DNA of 64,000 nucleotides. Source: Membranipora membranacea (Eukaryota > Bryozoa > Gymnolaemata > Cheilostomatida > Membraniporidae). Position 1 is the stretch's first letter. The number at the start of each line of letters is the position of its first letter. The stretch spans positions 9,610,001 to 9,674,000 of the forward strand of contig OU612075.1 of assembly GCA_914767715.1 (NCBI GenBank), written 5' to 3'. The translations under genes were made by a program, and so were the position numbers. The notes beneath the pieces were generated by a model. It saw nothing but the letters and a program-made list of their open reading frames with translations, searched no databases and was not told the DNA's origin. Of the stretch, positions 61,000-64,000 are shown piece after piece.

Positions 61000-62640
61000 T
61001 GATGAGGAAGTTTTGAACAATCAATTGATAAAAATTATTTATTATTATTCTAACTGATGTGCACTGTTGGGGCAGAACGCCCGTGAGGTCCTAACTTCAC
61101 AGAAGTTGTATAGATTAAAAAATTTATTTATTGGTTAAAATAGTTAAACTGTTATTATAATATATAACATGATATTAGTTCACAATAATTAAAGACAAAT
61201 GAATCTTCCTTCTTTCAGTGTGATGCTGCAAGTTGATTCTGTCAAACTCTCTCTGCCTTCCCTCCCCGCTGGTGGCTTAATTTATACTCAAAATCTGCGT
61301 TACTTTACGCAAAGCACTCCACCAGCATCATGTCATAACCAAAACCCAAGCCGTGTCATCCCATTGTCAATTTATACTCAAAATCCCTGTTACTTTACTC
61401 AATGCACACCACCAGCATAATCTCATAACCAAAACCAAAGCTGTGTCATCCCAACGTCATCATATATCACCACATATTGCGTTATAATTACTTCCTCAAA
61501 ACTTTCTAAACAACAACCACCACCGGTATCATGTCATAACCATATTCGTAACCATGTCAAAAACATTTCAAAAGCCTAAACATACATTATTATCATAATT
61601 GTATAGTACGCACAAAACCACATCCTTGAGGCACTCTCATTTTATGAGAATATGACAAATCCGACTGTTTTAACCAAACACCAAACTCAGTAAGGTCAGA
61701 ACATATCCAAGACCTCCTTCGTCTAAGGCCAATGTGATAGCATTATTTAACATGGGTATTTCTTCTACCACTTCATCATTTCTGCAAGGGTAATCCTCAA
61801 GCTCTATGTCTTCGCTGCCCTCTGGAGGCACATTGGTACCCCGATACTTTTTCAAATGATTCATTATTTACACATTTTGGCTGGTCGTTACGTTTACTCG
61901 AAGGCTTAATCTAAGCATTCGTATCAGTGACTTTTGTCACCAAAAACAGACCTATCCATTTATTTTTTCTCGGTTTATGCTTTATTTTGTAAATAATAAG
62001 ATAATTGCATTATGGATAAAACATGCAGCGGTGCTGTCAGGTAGTCTGTGACTGTGATTGTGATTGCAAGGAACCTTAGCTACCCCGCAGGTCTGCGCAT
62101 ACCATCCATTTTCTATTACTGAGAAATCATGAAAATTTGTCGGTTCATGCATGTCCAGCAAGTACCATCCATAACAAAAAGCAATTTTGATCAAAAGCTT
62201 TGATATGAACAGTGGTTGATTTTTGCTTTCCTAGACACTTTCATGTGTGCAAATCAGGTCATACCTTCTCAAAATGGATGGGTAACCCTGATTTAGGCAC
62301 AATCATAACAGTCACAGCTTTATGTATTTATCATTATCAATGAAGAACTGACCCAATAATTGAAATAAAAAGTGCACCCTATCACGAGAGGCGGGAAGTC
62401 ATTGATAAAATATAATATATAATCTATAAATATATTATTGTCCTTAAAACTATAGATTGTTGAAGCGTAATTGAAAGTTGGAAAAAAAGTTCAACACAAC
62501 GTCTCGTTTTCACAATGAACTTAACGTTCCGATTGTTATTTTCTATGGAGTACGTAAAGGCTTTAGTTACTACTACCATAAACATTGCAATACTTATCTA
62601 GCTGGCTAGATAGTACTGCTGAGTTCAATTGTGTGCAGGT
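61000..62640. other. No firm gene
   Basis: AT-rich intergenic DNA. A minus-strand frame at 61670-61864 (MNHLKKYRGTNVPPEG.., acidic middle, hydrophobic end LGYVLTLLSLVFG) could be a small exon, but nothing corroborates it. A frame at 61982-62194 is likewise unsupported. Confidence 0.4.
61279..61462. repeat. 91-bp tandem duplication
   Basis: ATTTATACTCAAAATC..GTTACTTTAC..CACCAGCAT..TCATAACCAAAACC..GTGTCATCCCA occurs twice with about 91-bp spacing and several mismatches. Confidence 0.75.
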
Positions 62641-62675
62641 CACCATCTCATAGGCAAATCTTTTATTAAGACACC

Positions 62676-62768
62676 ATGAGCGTGATGGATACTATAACAT
62701 ATAGGATGCTGACTTGGATTGGTCTTGGCGCAGCGTCTGTTGCCTCCATCCTCACAATCGATCCTAAG
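62676..62768 (+). CDS. First coding exon of an unidentified membrane-associated protein
   Basis: An ATG at 62676 opens 31 codons (MSVMDTITYRMLTWIGLGAA, then a hydrophobic run and a DPK end), followed by a GTAAGC donor in phase 0. The middle reads as a single hydrophobic helix or uncleaved signal anchor. The second exon is not identified before the window ends. I do not recognise the family. Confidence 0.5.
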
Positions 62769-64000
62769 GTAAGCAAACGAACAGCCTAGCCTGTCGTTAC
62801 AAGCTTTGTAACTGTTTGAAAAAGGGGAAGCCTCAAAGCCTGTCAGGAGAGGTTAGGTTTGAAAGTGGTACCAACACAGAACTCGAAATCATATAGATAG
62901 GAATAGAATAATTCTGGGGAACTAAACATATGGACTGGGTAACAGACGGGTAAAGGTAACAATGCAACTTTTTGGAACCCAGTGAGTTTGACTACGGTTT
63001 TCAGGCGTAATAAACAACTTACGATATGTGAGAGCTTTTGTTATATCCATAAGTCTGAGATTTGAGTAACTGAAGCATCTGTCATTGGATGAAGGTTTGA
63101 ACATTTTCAAGATTACAAACGGGTGTTAATATATAAAAGATTTGCAGTGTTTCTCATGCTTGTGGATGTATGATGCGCTCAACAGGGTTCCCGAGCCGCG
63201 CTTCTTTGCAATTCAACTTTCTCGATATCTTCCCTTGAAAGAAGAAAAGTTGAGACAATTAGTTGTCAGGAAACTCTGAATGCGATACATTAAATTCAAT
63301 ATTACATCAAAGTGGACCAAATTGTGGGCAGCTTGTTTGTCTCTCCAAGACCATCCTGTTGACTGAACGTACACCATATGGCCAGATATCAAAACATTAC
63401 CTTGACACGTCTGATAACATGATGACAAAAATCAAATTGTACCAGGGTTACAAAGGCCGGTGATGTGATAGGACTTATACCAAAAGTCTCACCCAACAGA
63501 AGGTTGTGAGTGCAAGATAATTGTCAGAGAAGGAGTTCTTTGGACAATGTTGTAAAAAACCAGTGCGACAAACTCACCAAAAATTATTATACTTATACTC
63601 ATTCTAATTTGGTATAATAAATATATTACATTTTATTTTGTAGTTCATAAATATTTTGTAGCAAGGAAGTTTCACACGTTCACATCTCAAATCAAGGTTG
63701 GTATGTTAATGTGTAGACTAAGTTTGGTCCATTTGCCTGCATTCAGAGTTGCTCCCGATCAACTGATCACGCGGCAGGCAAAGGCTGCAGCGTCACCAGC
63801 CGAAATAGAATGGAGCAACTCGAATGCAGGCAATTGGATTAAGCTTGATCTAGATAATGCGAGACCACCAAGTCTCAGGGACACTTGGTTGACCACAGAA
63901 ACTACGACTTTAATTGTATTTTCTTTGTAAGATGGTGTTTGGTGATGAGAGGGTTAAGAAATGCTGGAAGATTGTAGAGTTTGATGAGCTTGTCAAGATG
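62769..64000. other. Probable intron or intergenic DNA
   Basis: No exon supported. A frame at 63703-63930 overlaps the inverted repeat at 63728-63838 and is not convincing. Confidence 0.4.
63728..63838. repeat. ~28-bp inverted repeat with ~55-nt loop
   Basis: The left arm TCCATTTGCCTGCATTC.. and the right arm ..GAATGCAGGCAATTGGA pair with one mismatch and one bulge, together with GTTGCTCC/GGAGCAAC. Confidence 0.75.

Overview
The window is AT-rich animal DNA. It has split genes with GT-AG introns, TATA boxes, AATAAA poly(A) signals, a C-type lectin gene, a hAT-type MITE and a non-LTR retrotransposon fragment. This points to an invertebrate metazoan, probably marine, but the sequence alone does not give a phylum. 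There are no bacterial operons and no CRISPR array.

Layout. (i) 1-2461 is flank: the end of a non-LTR retrotransposon ORF2 (minus strand), then degenerate repeats. (ii) 2462-57739, about 86% of the window, is one higher-order repeat array: a shortened, more diverged unit (2462-10080), two full units of 18,121 and 18,056 bp (10081-28201, 28202-46257) and a partial third (46258-57739). Aligned stretches of units 1-3 look almost identical by eye. Each full unit holds a gene-poor block, a minus-strand peptide gene, an imperfect palindrome made of ~1.2-kb sub-repeats, a plus-strand peptide gene, a TATA-driven lectin-type signal exon, a spacer, a second palindrome, another plus-strand peptide gene and another signal exon. 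(iii) 57740-64000 is single-copy: a decayed downstream flank of one peptide gene, a minus-strand C-type lectin gene (59157-60990) with a hAT-like MITE in its intron, and the first coding exon of an unrelated plus-strand gene at 62676.

Main discovery. Ten copies (nine apparently intact, one decayed) of a three-exon gene encode a 46-47 residue secreted precursor. It has a signal peptide ending TEA, then a ~26-residue basic peptide with cysteines spaced C-x5-C-x5-C-x5-C, ending Gly-Lys-stop, a likely C-terminal amidation signal. I do not recognise the family; host-defence peptide or venom/toxin-like peptide are the natural hypotheses. The genes share a TATA box, a short noncoding first exon, an 80-nt signal exon and a 61-64-nt mature-peptide exon. 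Minus and plus copies lie on the outer sides of the palindromes and are transcribed away from each other. The short loops between cysteines differ among copies while leader and flanks barely change.

Six copies of a second promoter plus 43-nt signal exon (MNSF..) follow each plus-strand peptide gene by ~1.9 kb. They match the signal exon of the lectin gene in length, phase and residues, but no lectin domain exon follows. They look like orphaned lectin 5' ends amplified with the array, or 5' exons of something I cannot see.
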